Translations under genes and position numbers: made by a program | Part shown: positions 8,885-18,091 of the stretch, one piece after another | Layout: the number at the start of each line of letters is the position of its first letter | Position numbering within the stretch: the first letter of the stretch is position 1 | The notes under the pieces: model-generated | The model's input: the letters and a program-made list of their open reading frames with translations, nothing else | What the model was told of the DNA's origin: nothing | Databases searched by the model: none | Assembly (NCBI RefSeq): GCF_946848805.1 | Contig: NZ_CAMPFU010000006.1 | Location: forward strand, 1 to 35,989 | Source: Deinococcus sp. Marseille-Q6407 | GTDB lineage: Bacteria; Deinococcota; Deinococci; Deinococcales; Deinococcaceae | Length of the DNA: 35,989 bases | Direction: 5' to 3'

Positions 8885-10002
8885 GACTCGGCGAAATCCT
8901 CGGCAGAGAATTCATAGCGGACACGCAAGTGATCAAGCTCTCTGTAGCTGATGATTTTTTCCTTCTGTAGGCGACCAACGACGATCCCAGGACAGATGGA
9001 TTCACGCGCAGCGAAGCTCTGAATCGCGGTCTGACTGAAATCGCCTGCTTCAACAAAAGCCGTGTACGCCTCTAAGGGGAGAAGCCGAGAGGCGGCAAAC
9101 GCATTGGCTTCATCTTCCTGCGCTGACGTTCCGCCTACATCTAGAAAGACTTTCCGCCGGTCGGGTTTATGCAGCAGGACGTGTCCCAGCTCGTGCAGCA
9201 GGGTGAACCAGAAGGTATCGCTGTACTTACGGCGCAGGGTGACCAGCACGACCGCCCGGTCGACGCCGTTCCTCTTCTCCCAGAACACAGCTCCATGAAC
9301 ACCCGTCCCCTTGAAATGGGGGAGGGGGACTAAGGCGACACCGCAGTCCGCCAATTGAGCTTTGAGCTTTGGAATACTCTTCGCTGGGTCTTCGCAACTC
9401 AGGTGACGAATTCTGGTGGTGCACGTTGCCAGAGCATCCGCTTGAAACTCGGCCGTTGCCTGTTTCGCGGCCTGATGCTTGCCGGCCTGAAGCCAGGCAG
9501 TAATGGCATAGGAGTGGTCCTTTTTGCCTTCCTGCTTTCGGAACGCAGGTTTGTAATCACTGACGTTGGGGATCGCGGTCAATGTGGCCACACCAAAAAA
9601 CTGACGCAATTGAATGACCTGCTCCGCCTTGTCACGAACTATCTTGATGAATCCCCACTGTGCCATTTCTCCGAGGGGAAACCGTTTAAGCAGGTCACGC
9701 TCTTCTTTGATTTTTTTCTGTTCGGTTTGACGGGCCAGAATGAGCCGGTAATCGTTTTCCAGGCCGGTCCAGATGTGTGCCGGAACGCCGACCACTTGCG
9801 CCAACTGCAGCGCTGTTTCGGGCGTCAGCTCCTTTTCGCCCTTGATCAGTTCATTGATGGCCTGAGCCGGTCTGCCCATGCGGCGGCTCAGATCAGCCTG
9901 AGTCATGTTCAGGTCTTCCAGAACCTCAGCCAGGTACTCTCCCGGTGGGATGGCCCAGTCGGTCAGGGGCGGAAGGGAGGTCTCGTGAGCTTTAGTCGTC
10001 AT
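8881..10002 (-). CDS. higA: HigA-type antitoxin fused to an ImmA/IrrE-like zinc peptidase domain
   Basis: A 373-residue protein. Residues ~18-80 form an XRE/HigA helix-turn-helix (PPGEYLAEVLEDLNMTQADL, then GRPAQAINELIKG). From ~200 on lies an ImmA/IrrE-type domain with HELGHVLLH near 269-277, the zinc ligands and catalytic Glu; DEANAFAASRLLP supplies the third ligand. HigA represses its own operon and neutralises HigB, while ImmA-type domains cleave repressors in response to signals, so this may be a self-cleaving or sensing antitoxin (inference). It overlaps higB by 11 bp upstream and the AlbA_2 gene by ATGA downstream. Confidence 0.9.
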   Translation of the reverse strand: MTTKAHETSLPPLTDWAIPPGEYLAEVLEDLNMTQADLSRRMGRPAQAINELIKGEKELTPETALQLAQVVGVPAHIWTGLENDYRLILARQTEQKKIKEERDLLKRFPLGEMAQWGFIKIVRDKAEQVIQLRQFFGVATLTAIPNVSDYKPAFRKQEGKKDHSYAITAWLQAGKHQAAKQATAEFQADALATCTTRIRHLSCEDPAKSIPKLKAQLADCGVALVPLPHFKGTGVHGAVFWEKRNGVDRAVVLVTLRRKYSDTFWFTLLHELGHVLLHKPDRRKVFLDVGGTSAQEDEANAFAASRLLPLEAYTAFVEAGDFSQTAIQSFAARESICPGIVVGRLQKEKIISYRELDHLRVRYEFSAEDFAES

Positions 10003-10294
10003 AGTGTTTGCTCACCTCTTCAATACACACGATGGTTAATTCCTCGTCTTTAAAGGTAAAAATCAGCCGCATGAATCCGGTTAAGTTGATGGCCCACTCG
10101 CCCTGTCTATCACCTTTGAGGGCATGACACCGGAGGGGATGCTGAGCTTGAAGTTCTTCCAAGGAAGCTGTCTGTTTGATGATGCCAATACGCTGAACGT
10201 ACTTCTTGGCTACCTCAGGACCATACGCCTTCGTTGCTGCTTTCTTGGATTCATACTGCTTTCGGAGCTTCTTGGTTCTAAACTTCACCTGCAC
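9992..10294 (-). CDS. higB: HigB-like toxin (RelE superfamily mRNA interferase)
   Basis: A 100-residue basic protein matching HigB in length and layout: KLRKQYESKKAATKAYG at the N-terminus, then HALKGDRQGEWAINLTGFMRLIFTF, the ribosome/mRNA-binding strand region of plasmid-maintenance killer proteins. It should cut mRNA on the ribosome and be bound by the HigA gene product that overlaps its 3' end by 11 bp; toxin-first order is normal for higBA. The start is a GTG at 10294, with a second GTG two codons later as an alternative, and only a weak GGCAGG-type ribosome-binding site. A perfect palindrome lies 25-41 bp upstream. Confidence 0.88.
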   Translation of the reverse strand: MQVKFRTKKLRKQYESKKAATKAYGPEVAKKYVQRIGIIKQTASLEELQAQHPLRCHALKGDRQGEWAINLTGFMRLIFTFKDEELTIVCIEEVSKHYDD

Positions 10295-10318
10295 CGCGAT
10301 GCACCTGCCGCAGAGTCA

Positions 10319-10335
10319 TTCACCCCTGGGGTGAA
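10319..10335. promoter_or_regulatory. Candidate HigA operator (8+1+8 bp palindrome)
   Basis: TTCACCCC-T-GGGGTGAA is a perfect palindrome in the 140-bp gap between the GmrSD-like gene and higB, the only clear break in the operon. Its position just before the higB start fits an autoregulatory operator for the XRE domain of HigA. The promoter hexamers around it are not convincing enough to place. Confidence 0.5.
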
Positions 10336-10434
10336 GACTAGTAATAATCTACCCCCCATTCCCTCCATTGGATGAGTTGATAGGGTGCGCGGTATAGATA
10401 ATTTTGACTTGAATATGGCAGCAAGCTTTCTCCT

Positions 10435-12312
10435 CTAACCTTGTGCAGCACGCTCTATTTGCGAAGGCGACCAGATGCGCTCGGCCAGGTGCAGCAGGAG
10501 TTCGGAGCGCTTCTCTTGCTCAGCTTTACCGAATTGAAGGAGTGGCTCAAAGAGGTCTGGAAATGGAAGGCTCTCCCTAAAATTCCTGAACTGTGGCTGA
10601 TTGGTGTAAGGTGCTTCGTGGAGGCTGGCTGCGTAGAAATTCTGTGCCGCATACTTGCCGCGCTTGTACTCGTAAGGCTTGTCTTGCAGGCTGCGGTTGA
10701 CATCGGCGGGGAGCAGAAGTAGAGAGCCGGCACGGTTGCGCCACTCTTGGAACTCCTGCTCATCGGCAAACTCACCTCCAGGCTCAAACAGGTTGCTGGA
10801 CCAGATATGCTCGATGTCATAACCGTTCTTCTTTCTGGCGACAAACTGGTCAAAGCGTTCGCTGCGGCCACTGCCCCTTTCGACCTCTTCTGAGACGCGG
10901 GCGAGGAGGTGGAAGATATAGCGCTTGCTGAACTGATTCAGCCCCAGTGCTTTGAGGCCTTCGCGTCCCCGTGAAGGGCTGCCTGCAAAGCTGATGTCCT
11001 GCTCTTCCTCCGCCAGCTTCTGGGTGAGCACTTCAACCAGTTCAGGCAGGCTTTTATGCCGGATGTCCTTGGTCAGCGGGAACATTGCGTAAGACACACT
11101 GGAGTAGGAAACGCGTATGTAGTTCACCACGCGGCGCATAATCCAGATGTCCAAGTAGCGTGCCGTGACTTCTATTTTGCGGCGTACGGTCTCATCGTCA
11201 TCCGACAGCGTCAGGGGCGAAAGCAACACTGTGCTCTGCCAGGTAAAGTCGTTGTGGGCGTTGTAAAACACAGCTTCCAAACCTGGTGTGTACTCTTTGC
11301 GGGCCCCCAGGATCAGACGATACGCCTTCATGAAGAATGGCATGAGGTGCAACATGAACCGCTCGGCTCCCTGCGCCGTTTCCAAGCCCAAGTCCCGTTC
11401 GTGCTCTTTGACCCAGCGGTGAAACGTGCTGCCGCCGATCAGTTCCCAGTCGCCGTCCTTGGCACCCGCCTTACGCTCGCGGATGGTATGGGCATACTGC
11501 GCTCGCAGCCACGCTTTGATGGCCTGAACATCCAGGTCTGGTTCATCCTTGCTGCTCAGCTTCTCAATCTCTTCACGCCACACCTTGTTTGCCTGCCGCC
11601 GCCGGTCTTCATCGTTAATTTTGCCCAGGAGGTAAGACTTGAGCATGTCCACAGGACTGAGCGGCTTGCCCCGGTCGTTGACCGTTTCGAAGACGGCATA
11701 AGCTTTGGCATCGTCTCCTGTCTGAATTTCAATCAGACCCACGCGTCCCATCAGCCAGTAGGCAAAGTGTGGCAGTGCCGGCCCCAGTTCCTCCCAGAGT
11801 GCATCCTGCTCAATCTGGCCGTAACGGGCATAAATGTTGCGAATGGACTCATCTTTGCCGTCAGGGTTGAAGTCCTGACCATTGAATAAGGCATTGATGA
11901 CCTCAAGCCGCTCCGGAATATCGAGCTTGAAGCGGTCGATCCCGTTATCGTCCCAGAACACTAGGCTGGAGAGCTTCTGTGCCACTTTCGGATACAGAGC
12001 CTGGGTCTTGTGCATCAGCGCTATCAAGAGCAGGGTCAGCGAGGTCATACGCTGCTGACCATCCACCAGGTATTTCTTCTCTCCCTGATTGCTCAGAATG
12101 ATGGAACCCAGGTAGTAGCTGTCGTATGTGGAGACCTTGCTCGTCTGGTCACCTTCCCGGTAAGACGACTCAAACTTGCCTTGCAGGTCACGCAGCAGCT
12201 CCTGAATGTTCTTCTCATCCCACTTGTACTCACGCTGGTAGTCGTCGATCGAAAAGGTCTGGTTGCTCAGGAGTTCACTGATGGTTTTGTAGATGGGTGT
12301 GATGTCACTCAT
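10435..12312 (-). CDS. DUF262/DUF1524 protein, GmrSD-like type IV restriction nuclease
   Basis: A 625-residue single-chain GmrSD homologue. The N-terminal DUF262 domain has DYQREYKW at 24-31, DGQQR at 84-88 and FETVNDRGKPLSPVD at 208-222, the ParB-like nucleotide-binding motifs. The C-terminal DUF1524 HNH-type nuclease has IEHIW at 500-504 followed by the asparagine-rich RNRAGSLLLLPADVNRSL segment at 525-542. Family members cleave modified (for example glucosylated) phage DNA in an NTP-dependent way; the target of this one is unknown. Its ATG overlaps the hsdS stop (ATGA), so it is wired into the type I operon, complementing restriction of unmodified DNA. Confidence 0.92.
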   Translation of the reverse strand: MSDITPIYKTISELLSNQTFSIDDYQREYKWDEKNIQELLRDLQGKFESSYREGDQTSKVSTYDSYYLGSIILSNQGEKKYLVDGQQRMTSLTLLLIALMHKTQALYPKVAQKLSSLVFWDDNGIDRFKLDIPERLEVINALFNGQDFNPDGKDESIRNIYARYGQIEQDALWEELGPALPHFAYWLMGRVGLIEIQTGDDAKAYAVFETVNDRGKPLSPVDMLKSYLLGKINDEDRRRQANKVWREEIEKLSSKDEPDLDVQAIKAWLRAQYAHTIRERKAGAKDGDWELIGGSTFHRWVKEHERDLGLETAQGAERFMLHLMPFFMKAYRLILGARKEYTPGLEAVFYNAHNDFTWQSTVLLSPLTLSDDDETVRRKIEVTARYLDIWIMRRVVNYIRVSYSSVSYAMFPLTKDIRHKSLPELVEVLTQKLAEEEQDISFAGSPSRGREGLKALGLNQFSKRYIFHLLARVSEEVERGSGRSERFDQFVARKKNGYDIEHIWSSNLFEPGGEFADEQEFQEWRNRAGSLLLLPADVNRSLQDKPYEYKRGKYAAQNFYAASLHEAPYTNQPQFRNFRESLPFPDLFEPLLQFGKAEQEKRSELLLHLAERIWSPSQIERAAQG

Positions 12313-13532
12313 ATCAGCCTTGTCCTTCCCGTCAGGAGTTCCTGCATCATGCCTTGCTTGAGTGCCCGCGTCTTACTTAGTTGCTGATCTAAAGCTTCGA
12401 TTTCGGCGTCCATGTCGGAGAGGATAGAGGCGATGGCTTGCTGCTCAGGGAAGTCGGGGAGCGGAATGAAAAGGTCTTGAACTATGCCCTTATTGAGATT
12501 CGCCTGTGTGCCCTGCTGTCCAAGACCTTTCAGACTATCCTCGTTAAAGCTCAGATAGTAATACAGATATTCAATATCCAGCCTTGTGCCGCAGTCGATT
12601 CCAAGGATTGCCTGACTGCTAGACACTTCTTGAGTCGCGATGCAAACCTTTCCAATCGAGGCATACATGGCGAAAAGCAACACGGGTGGCTTGAACAAGC
12701 GTGCCGCCGATGTTTCATAACCGAGACCTGAAAGAGTTTTTTCTGTGTAACGTAGGAATTTGCCAGTCCGTGACATGTCGGCAATAGAAACCCATTGGAT
12801 TTCACCACCGTAGAAAGCTGGATTTTTAGTGTCAGGCGTGCCGCCGCTTGCCATTTCAGCCACATCTCCCAACCGTACCTCTTCCCACTCCCCTTCAAAC
12901 CCCTCCAACCGCTTGTGCCCCGTTAACAGTTCCTGCATGGCCCCCTGCTTGATGGCCTGCTTCTTGGCAATCAGCCGCTCCTGCGCGGCAATCAGCGCAT
13001 CGGTATCGGCTAATACCTCAGCAATGGCTTTCTGTTCGGGGGTGGGGGGAAATGGAACCACGAAAGAGTAAATGCTGGCATTCGTAATCTGATTGATAGT
13101 TGCGCCAAGATGCTGCTCAACCTGTGCGAGAAAAATATGGGATTTGAAGAAATGGGCCAGATATTGAGAGTATGGACTTCTAAAAACGCTCATGAATGCG
13201 CCAAAAGTCATCCCCTTTACCCGGCTATCCAAAATCGTAGATTTGCCAATTAAATCTCTGCTACCGTTTCTAACACATATCAGGATGTCGCCTGGCTTAA
13301 CCATAAGCCTTTCTGGGACTTCAGATTTCACATACACGTTATCTTCGAAGGCAAGCATCCCGCTTTGTATATTTGAAGACCTTAAAACTAGGATGCCCTC
13401 ACTTGCTACATCATTTGGCGAATAGGTCAGACCTATCAGAGCTTCCCCCACTTCCTCTAGTTTCCTCACCTCCCAATCCTCGGGTATCACCCCCACCTCA
13501 GTCTGCTTATACCCCTCTGGCACGTCGCTCAT
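12309..13532 (-). CDS. hsdS: Type I restriction-modification specificity subunit
   Basis: A 407-residue HsdS with the classic two-repeat layout. Target recognition domain 1 is followed by the coiled spacer PEQKAIAEVLADTDALIAAQ...AIKQGAMQELLTG; domain 2 is followed by a second copy, FPEQQAIASILSDMDAEIEALDQ...MMQELLTG. Each domain reads one half of a bipartite site; the site cannot be predicted by eye. The first recognition domain (13050-13450) is visibly more AT-rich than the surroundings, as is common for exchanged recognition domains. It has ATGA overlaps with hsdM upstream and the GmrSD-like gene downstream. Confidence 0.95.
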   Translation of the reverse strand: MSDVPEGYKQTEVGVIPEDWEVRKLEEVGEALIGLTYSPNDVASEGILVLRSSNIQSGMLAFEDNVYVKSEVPERLMVKPGDILICVRNGSRDLIGKSTILDSRVKGMTFGAFMSVFRSPYSQYLAHFFKSHIFLAQVEQHLGATINQITNASIYSFVVPFPPTPEQKAIAEVLADTDALIAAQERLIAKKQAIKQGAMQELLTGHKRLEGFEGEWEEVRLGDVAEMASGGTPDTKNPAFYGGEIQWVSIADMSRTGKFLRYTEKTLSGLGYETSAARLFKPPVLLFAMYASIGKVCIATQEVSSSQAILGIDCGTRLDIEYLYYYLSFNEDSLKGLGQQGTQANLNKGIVQDLFIPLPDFPEQQAIASILSDMDAEIEALDQQLSKTRALKQGMMQELLTGRTRLI

Positions 13533-15951
13533 GCTTGGGCCTCCGTGCTGAAGCCCATGCGGGCCAGGTGTGACTCTACACGTTGTTGCAACTCACTCAC
13601 CTGCTGCTCTAGCTGGGGCAGCGGCTCGGCGTAACGCTCAGCCAGGTCGCGCACCCGTCCGGTCAGGCGGTAAGACACGCGGTCTTGCTCAGCGTGCAGT
13701 TGCTGCTCCAGTTCAGCCAGCCACTTGTCGTCAATAACTAGACTTTTCACCTCAGCCTCGGAGAGCTTGTCGTACTGAGCGTAGGCGGCGGCGTCCAGTT
13801 GCGCGTCCAGTTCATTGACCTTTTTCTTCAGCGAAATGATTCGGCTGTCCAGTTTCAGCCAGCGGTCAATGGTTGCCAGCTCATCTGCATTGTCAGGACC
13901 GCTGTAGCTGGGGCGTAAGCCCTTCACGTCTTTGGCGCTGACTTTGTCCAGTTCAGCAAACAGGCCGTCTTCAGCGCTGTGTTCTTCAGTCAGTTCGTCC
14001 TGCTCGCTGCGGGCGGCGTCCAGCTCAGCGCTCTTGGCATCCAGTTCAGCCTGTTTCTCAGCAAAATAGCGGGCCACAATGTATGGCTTGGGCAACAGGT
14101 CGCACATCCACCCCTTGTCTTTGGTCTTGCCTTTCTTGTCTATGACCAGAATCCGGCTGGGCTTCGCCACCCAGCCGTCAGCCGCTATCAGCTCGGCGTC
14201 GCCTTGCATGCCAGCCTGCCAGTAGTCCATCAGTGACTGGTATACGGCGTAAGGGTCAACCAATGGCGCAGCGCGGAAGGTGCCCAGCAGGTCTTCTGCA
14301 AGGTCTTGAATAAGGTGCTTGGGAGAGTCGCCCACCTTGAGCGCTTCCAGCTTGGGACGGTTGCGCTGTCTCCATTCGGCGAACAGCGCGTTGACCGAAT
14401 CCTGAAAAGCGCCAAATTCGGCATGCTCCAAAATCTGTGGCTTGAGGTCGGCCAGGTCAGGCGCGAGAGTGCTGTAGCCATCACGCATAGGGGTAAACAA
14501 GGCGCTGCGGAGGCTGGGCATCACGTCCCAGTAGACACTCAAGGCGTCTAAATCGCGCTCCGGAATGCCGCCCTGGAGGTGGCCCTGCAAATCCTGAATG
14601 TCCTCGGTGTTGCTGCTGTCAATGTAACGGGGCAGGTTGAGGTTGTAATCGTTACGTGGGTCGGCAATTTCGCTGAAGGGAACCATGCGGGCGTAGCTGT
14701 CCACGTCTTCGCCCTTTCGGAACGTGTCTACTATGCGGTGAACGTCTTGCTCGCGTAGGCGGTTCTTGGGGCCGTCCTTGGTGAAGCCCTTGCTGGCATC
14801 GATCATCATGATGCCCTGCCGACCTTCGGCATTTTCCTTATCCAGCACCAGAATGGCGGCAGGAATGCCCGTACCGTAAAACAGGTTGGCAGGCAAACCG
14901 ATGATGCCCTTTAAGATGCCTGACTCCACCAGTTTGCGGCGGATAGTCGCTTCAGCGTTACCCCGGAATAGTACGCCGTGCGGCAGGATGATGGCACCCT
15001 TGCCAGTGTTTTTCATACTGCGAATAATGTGTAAAAGGTAGGCGTAGTCGCCCTGTTTGGCCGGCGGCTCACCCCAGGCAAAACGCTGATAGTATCCTTG
15101 GCTGGCGTGAGGCCAGTGCTCCAAGCCTTGTCCGAGAAGGGCGGGTTTGCCACCACGTAGTCATAGGTGCGCAGGCTTTCGCCGTCTTTGAATTTAGGAT
15201 TTGAGAGTGTGTTGCCCGTCTGCACATTAGCAGTGGGAAAGTCGTGCAAAATCATGTTCATCCGTGCCAGACCCGCTGTGCTTACGTCTTTCTCCTGGCC
15301 TTCCAAGGTGATTTGCTTGCCCGCCTGCGCCGCAACCTTGAGCAGCAGTGAACCGGAGCCGCAAGTCGGGTCATAGACACTCGTACTTCCGACAGACGTT
15401 TCAGGCGAAATACCAATGACTTGGGCTATGACGCGGCTGACTTCGCTCGGCGTGTAGAATTGGCCTTTGCTCTTGCCGCTCTCAGTAGCGAAGTGCCGCA
15501 TCAAGTACTCGTAAGCGTCCCCCAGCAGGTCGTCGTTCTCAGCACTGTTTTTGGAAAAATCCAACTCAGGCTTTTGAAAGATGGCAATAAGATTCGTGAG
15601 GCGTCCGACCATCTCATCCCCATCACCCAACTTGTTGGGGTCGTTGAAGTTGGGAAAGTCGCTCTGAGCAAGGCGGCTGTTGGCCTCAACCAGTGGGGCA
15701 ATAATTTGCTTGTTGATCTTGTCGCCGATTTCTTTATTGCCTTTCAGGGCCACCATATCCTTGAAGGCGGCCCCTGCAGGAATGACGACCGGTGGCGCGA
15801 AATCATCGCTGTCAGCGTATTTATCGCTGACATATTTGATAAAGAGCATAAACAGGACATAGTCCTTGTACTGCGACGCGTCCATCCCTCCACGGAGCTC
15901 ATTGCATGATGCCCAGAGCGAGGAGTACAGGTCAGATTTTTTAACGGCCAT
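13529..15951 (-). pseudogene. hsdM: Type I DNA methyltransferase M subunit, broken by a 1-nt frameshift
   Basis: The start MAVKKSDLYSSLW at 15951 matches the usual start of this long HsdM class; a longer GTG-started reading from 16035 is possible. Frame 1 carries HsdM_N, the SAM motif DPTCGSGS at 194-200 and the catalytic NPPF at 269-272, and stays in family register to AKD (residue 286). The family sequence then continues only in another frame (YYQRFAWGEPPAKQGDY), open from 15094 down to 13529, with a coiled C-terminus. One extra base near 15094 would restore an ~807-residue protein. As written, frame 1 ends at 15013 after unrelated residues, and the product would lack half the methyltransferase fold. 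No homopolymer lies at the break, so it is either a real mutation or an assembly error. Confidence 0.85.
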
Positions 15952-16107
15952 ATCAGTACATTTTGCCATGAGTTCAGCCGACCGGCTGAGTTCATGCGCT
16001 GATGCTGACGCTCTGGGGAGTGCCATTTTTGACACGTTTTTAGGCGTATGAGCTATCGTTATTACCCCTTGCCATGGAACGCGGGGCGGAGTCCCTCGCT
16101 TAGCCCC

Positions 16108-16866
16108 TCATAGAGTGAGTTCCTCTGAGTAGCTGGCGTTCCCGTGCCAGCTGCCATCAAAGACGTAATAGGTGACTTGTCCTTCAGGGTGCTGAATGGC
16201 GTGGAGCTTAGGCTGACCGTCCAAATCCTCTATGACATAGAGCCAGTACCGCTCGCCATATTTCCGGGCCGCGGCCAGTTGATTGCGGCTCAAGGTCACG
16301 CCCAGGTCACCCCAGGGCCCTGAAACCGTTTTGAGTTCGATATACCGCACCTCACCGCTGAGCTCAGTAGAAAAAATATCGTAGCCAGCCCCAGTATCGG
16401 CAGAACAGTCTTCTGGTGTCCGGTTGTGCCGCTGCTCATACTCCATGGCGTATTCCATCCCTCGCCGGTCAACCTTCTGCGAGTGGGCCTCTTGCGTAAT
16501 CTCTCTGTCCGACTCGTTGTAGGTATAGACGTAGTTTTTGAACTGCTTTTGACCACGTCTCTGGCCGGCCTGGTTCTGGTTCCCCTGCTTCGGCTGCACT
16601 GTACCTTGTGGTGACTGGGGACAGTGACCGTCCCGCTCAGTGGAAGGGGAGGGACCAGCGAAAGGGCTGGGGCCAAAGTGCGTTTCTATAGTAGATTTCT
16701 TTGGCGGCGGTGCGGACCGGTGTGGATCCGCGCTAGAGGCAGATTTATTTTTCCGCTCCGCAGACGACTTCGGTACAGAGCTTGATTGCCGTTCAGCCTT
16801 CCTCTGCAGATTAGGCTGCTGAGTTAGAGGCTGCCCCACAACTTGACCCCTAGTCTCACTTCCCAT
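16108..16866 (-). CDS. DUF3883 domain protein (PD-(D/E)xK-like) with disordered N-terminus
   Basis: A 252-residue protein. Residues 1-110 are low complexity, rich in Ser, Pro, Gln and Lys. Residues ~135-235 form a DUF3883 domain: AMEYEQRHNRTPEDCSAD, then GAGYDIFSTE, RYIELKTVSG and LSRNQLAAARKYGERYWLYVIE. This has the D...ExK arrangement of restriction-like nucleases. DUF3883 often ends large ATPases or helicases of defence loci; here it stands alone. It sits about 150 bp upstream of hsdM in the same direction and may be the first gene of the island. Its ATG lacks a clear ribosome-binding site and follows a short remnant cut off by the IS4 element, so upstream sequence has been lost. Confidence 0.8.
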   Translation of the reverse strand: MGSETRGQVVGQPLTQQPNLQRKAERQSSSVPKSSAERKNKSASSADPHRSAPPPKKSTIETHFGPSPFAGPSPSTERDGHCPQSPQGTVQPKQGNQNQAGQRRGQKQFKNYVYTYNESDREITQEAHSQKVDRRGMEYAMEYEQRHNRTPEDCSADTGAGYDIFSTELSGEVRYIELKTVSGPWGDLGVTLSRNQLAAARKYGERYWLYVIEDLDGQPKLHAIQHPEGQVTYYVFDGSWHGNASYSEELTL

Positions 16867-16890
16867 GCTTATGCGTTCGACAGCTCTATT

Positions 16891-16938
16891 TCAGTCCTCA
16901 TCATCCCATTCTTCATCCGTAGCTATAGCGACTGCTCC
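16891..16938 (-). pseudogene. Possible 3' remnant of a gene cut by the IS4 element
   Basis: Between the IS4 left end and the DUF3883 gene a minus frame reads ATDEEWDDED-stop. A short acidic tail just before a gene start is typical of a preceding operon member, but only about 15 codons survive, so this is weak. Confidence 0.25.
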
Positions 16939-16955
16939 ACTCAGAACTTGCACCT
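16939..16955. repeat. Left terminal inverted repeat of the IS4 element
   Basis: ACTCAGAACTTGCACCT; pairs with 18075-18091 with two mismatches. Confidence 0.8.
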
Positions 16956-17000
16956 GAATAGGCGGACAAAAAGCGCTCCCAGAGCTGAAATTCTGGAAGT

Positions 17001-18089
17001 GTGTACAAACAGGTTTCAGGGGAGCGCACCCATATTCTCTCACAGCAGGTTCTGGACATTCCAGAGACGCTGTACCAACGGCGAAGCTTGCAAGCTTCGC
17101 TGCACCTTTTCCACAGTCCAGGCCAGAAGACCAACTTCAGCCAGGCTGAGGGAGTCAGTCCCAGTGCACTCAGCCGTTTCTTCAACATCTACGACTGGGA
17201 TTCAGACCGTTGCTGGGAAGAGATGCAGGACACCCAATGGCGCATGTTGCTGGACGCGGCTCGTCACAAACGCAGACCTCGTCTGCGTCTCAGTGTGGAC
17301 CTGACCACGGTAGAAAAGGTGGGGACTCAACTGCCCTACGTCAGCGTCTACAACGGCAGGCACGGCATCCATTTGGTGGTCTTGTTCGCCGAGTATGGGG
17401 AACTGAAGTTCCCCATTTCTTACCGGGTCTACCAGGGCAAGTACACCAGCACTCCCGTCACGTTAGCCCTTGACCTGCTGGAAGAGGTGCCAAACTTCGT
17501 CGGGAAGCGCTTTCAGGTCTGCGTACTGGCAGACAGTGGATTCGAATCCGCTGTCTTTCTGGACGGTGTGCAGCGCCTGGGTTTCGAGTTCGTGGTGGGT
17601 GTGAGGAGCAACCGGCGCACAGAGCATCCTGGACAGGTGACGGTTGCGGACTGTCCGCATGGGGGGTACGTCAACCTCGCCAACTGGCCTCTGGAAACGC
17701 TGTCTCTGGGGAGGATGGACCGTGGGGACCGCGAATTCTTCGCGGTGTCGTCTGAGCTGTTAGAGGGGGATGACATCCTGGCCGAAGGAAAACGGCGCTG
17801 GGCACTGGAGTCGTTTTTCAAAGAAGGGAAGCATCAGTTTGGGTTGGCGCAGTTCGCGCTGCGAACTGCCAGGGGTCTGGACCGCTGGATTTTGATGGTC
17901 TTCCTGGCCTTCACCCTAACCATGCTGTACCGCTCTGAGGACATGACCCTGAAAGAGGCAGCCCGCTTGGCCCTACATACCCTCTTCCCCGAAGTCAGGC
18001 TGAACCACCTGCTGAGCCAAATTCAAAAAGAGCAAGAATTCCTCCACCAGCACGGCTATTCGCTCAGCTATGCAAGGTGCAACTTATGA
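17001..18089 (+). CDS. IS4-family DDE transposase
   Basis: A 362-residue transposase starting at a GTG. Catalytic positions are seen in [10 protein letters not shown] (first D), [11 protein letters not shown] (second D) and [18 protein letters not shown], which fits the IS4 signature R-x3-E-x6-K; the usual Tyr of the longer YREK motif is replaced by Lys. The last codons lie inside the right terminal repeat. The length is complete for the family and no frameshift is visible, so the element may be active. Confidence 0.9.
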   Translation: MYKQVSGERTHILSQQVLDIPETLYQRRSLQASLHLFHSPGQKTNFSQAEGVSPSALSRFFNIYDWDSDRCWEEMQDTQWRMLLDAARHKRRPRLRLSVDLTTVEKVGTQLPYVSVYNGRHGIHLVVLFAEYGELKFPISYRVYQGKYTSTPVTLALDLLEEVPNFVGKRFQVCVLADSGFESAVFLDGVQRLGFEFVVGVRSNRRTEHPGQVTVADCPHGGYVNLANWPLETLSLGRMDRGDREFFAVSSELLEGDDILAEGKRRWALESFFKEGKHQFGLAQFALRTARGLDRWILMVFLAFTLTMLYRSEDMTLKEAARLALHTLFPEVRLNHLLSQIQKEQEFLHQHGYSLSYARCNL

Positions 18090-18091
18090 GT
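18075..18091. repeat. Right terminal inverted repeat of the IS4 element
   Basis: Reverse complement begins ACTCATAAGTTGCACCT. The next codon after the repeat is the ATG of the downstream gene. Confidence 0.8.

Larger units (their letters stand above)
16939..18091 (+). mobile_element. IS4-family insertion sequence, 1153 bp, complete
   Basis: The left end ACTCAGAACTTGCACCT and the right end (ACTCATAAGTTGCACCT on the other strand) form 17-bp inverted repeats with two mismatches, enclosing one transposase gene. The same left end starts a second copy at 35865, which fixes the boundary. A 58-bp piece of the right end survives at 23008-23065. No direct target duplication flanks this copy, which suggests rearrangement by recombination between copies. 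Confidence 0.85.

Noticed and set aside
11056..11889. Plus-strand reading frame of 277 codons inside the DUF262 gene
   Set aside because: Antisense shadow of a gene with clear domain motifs.
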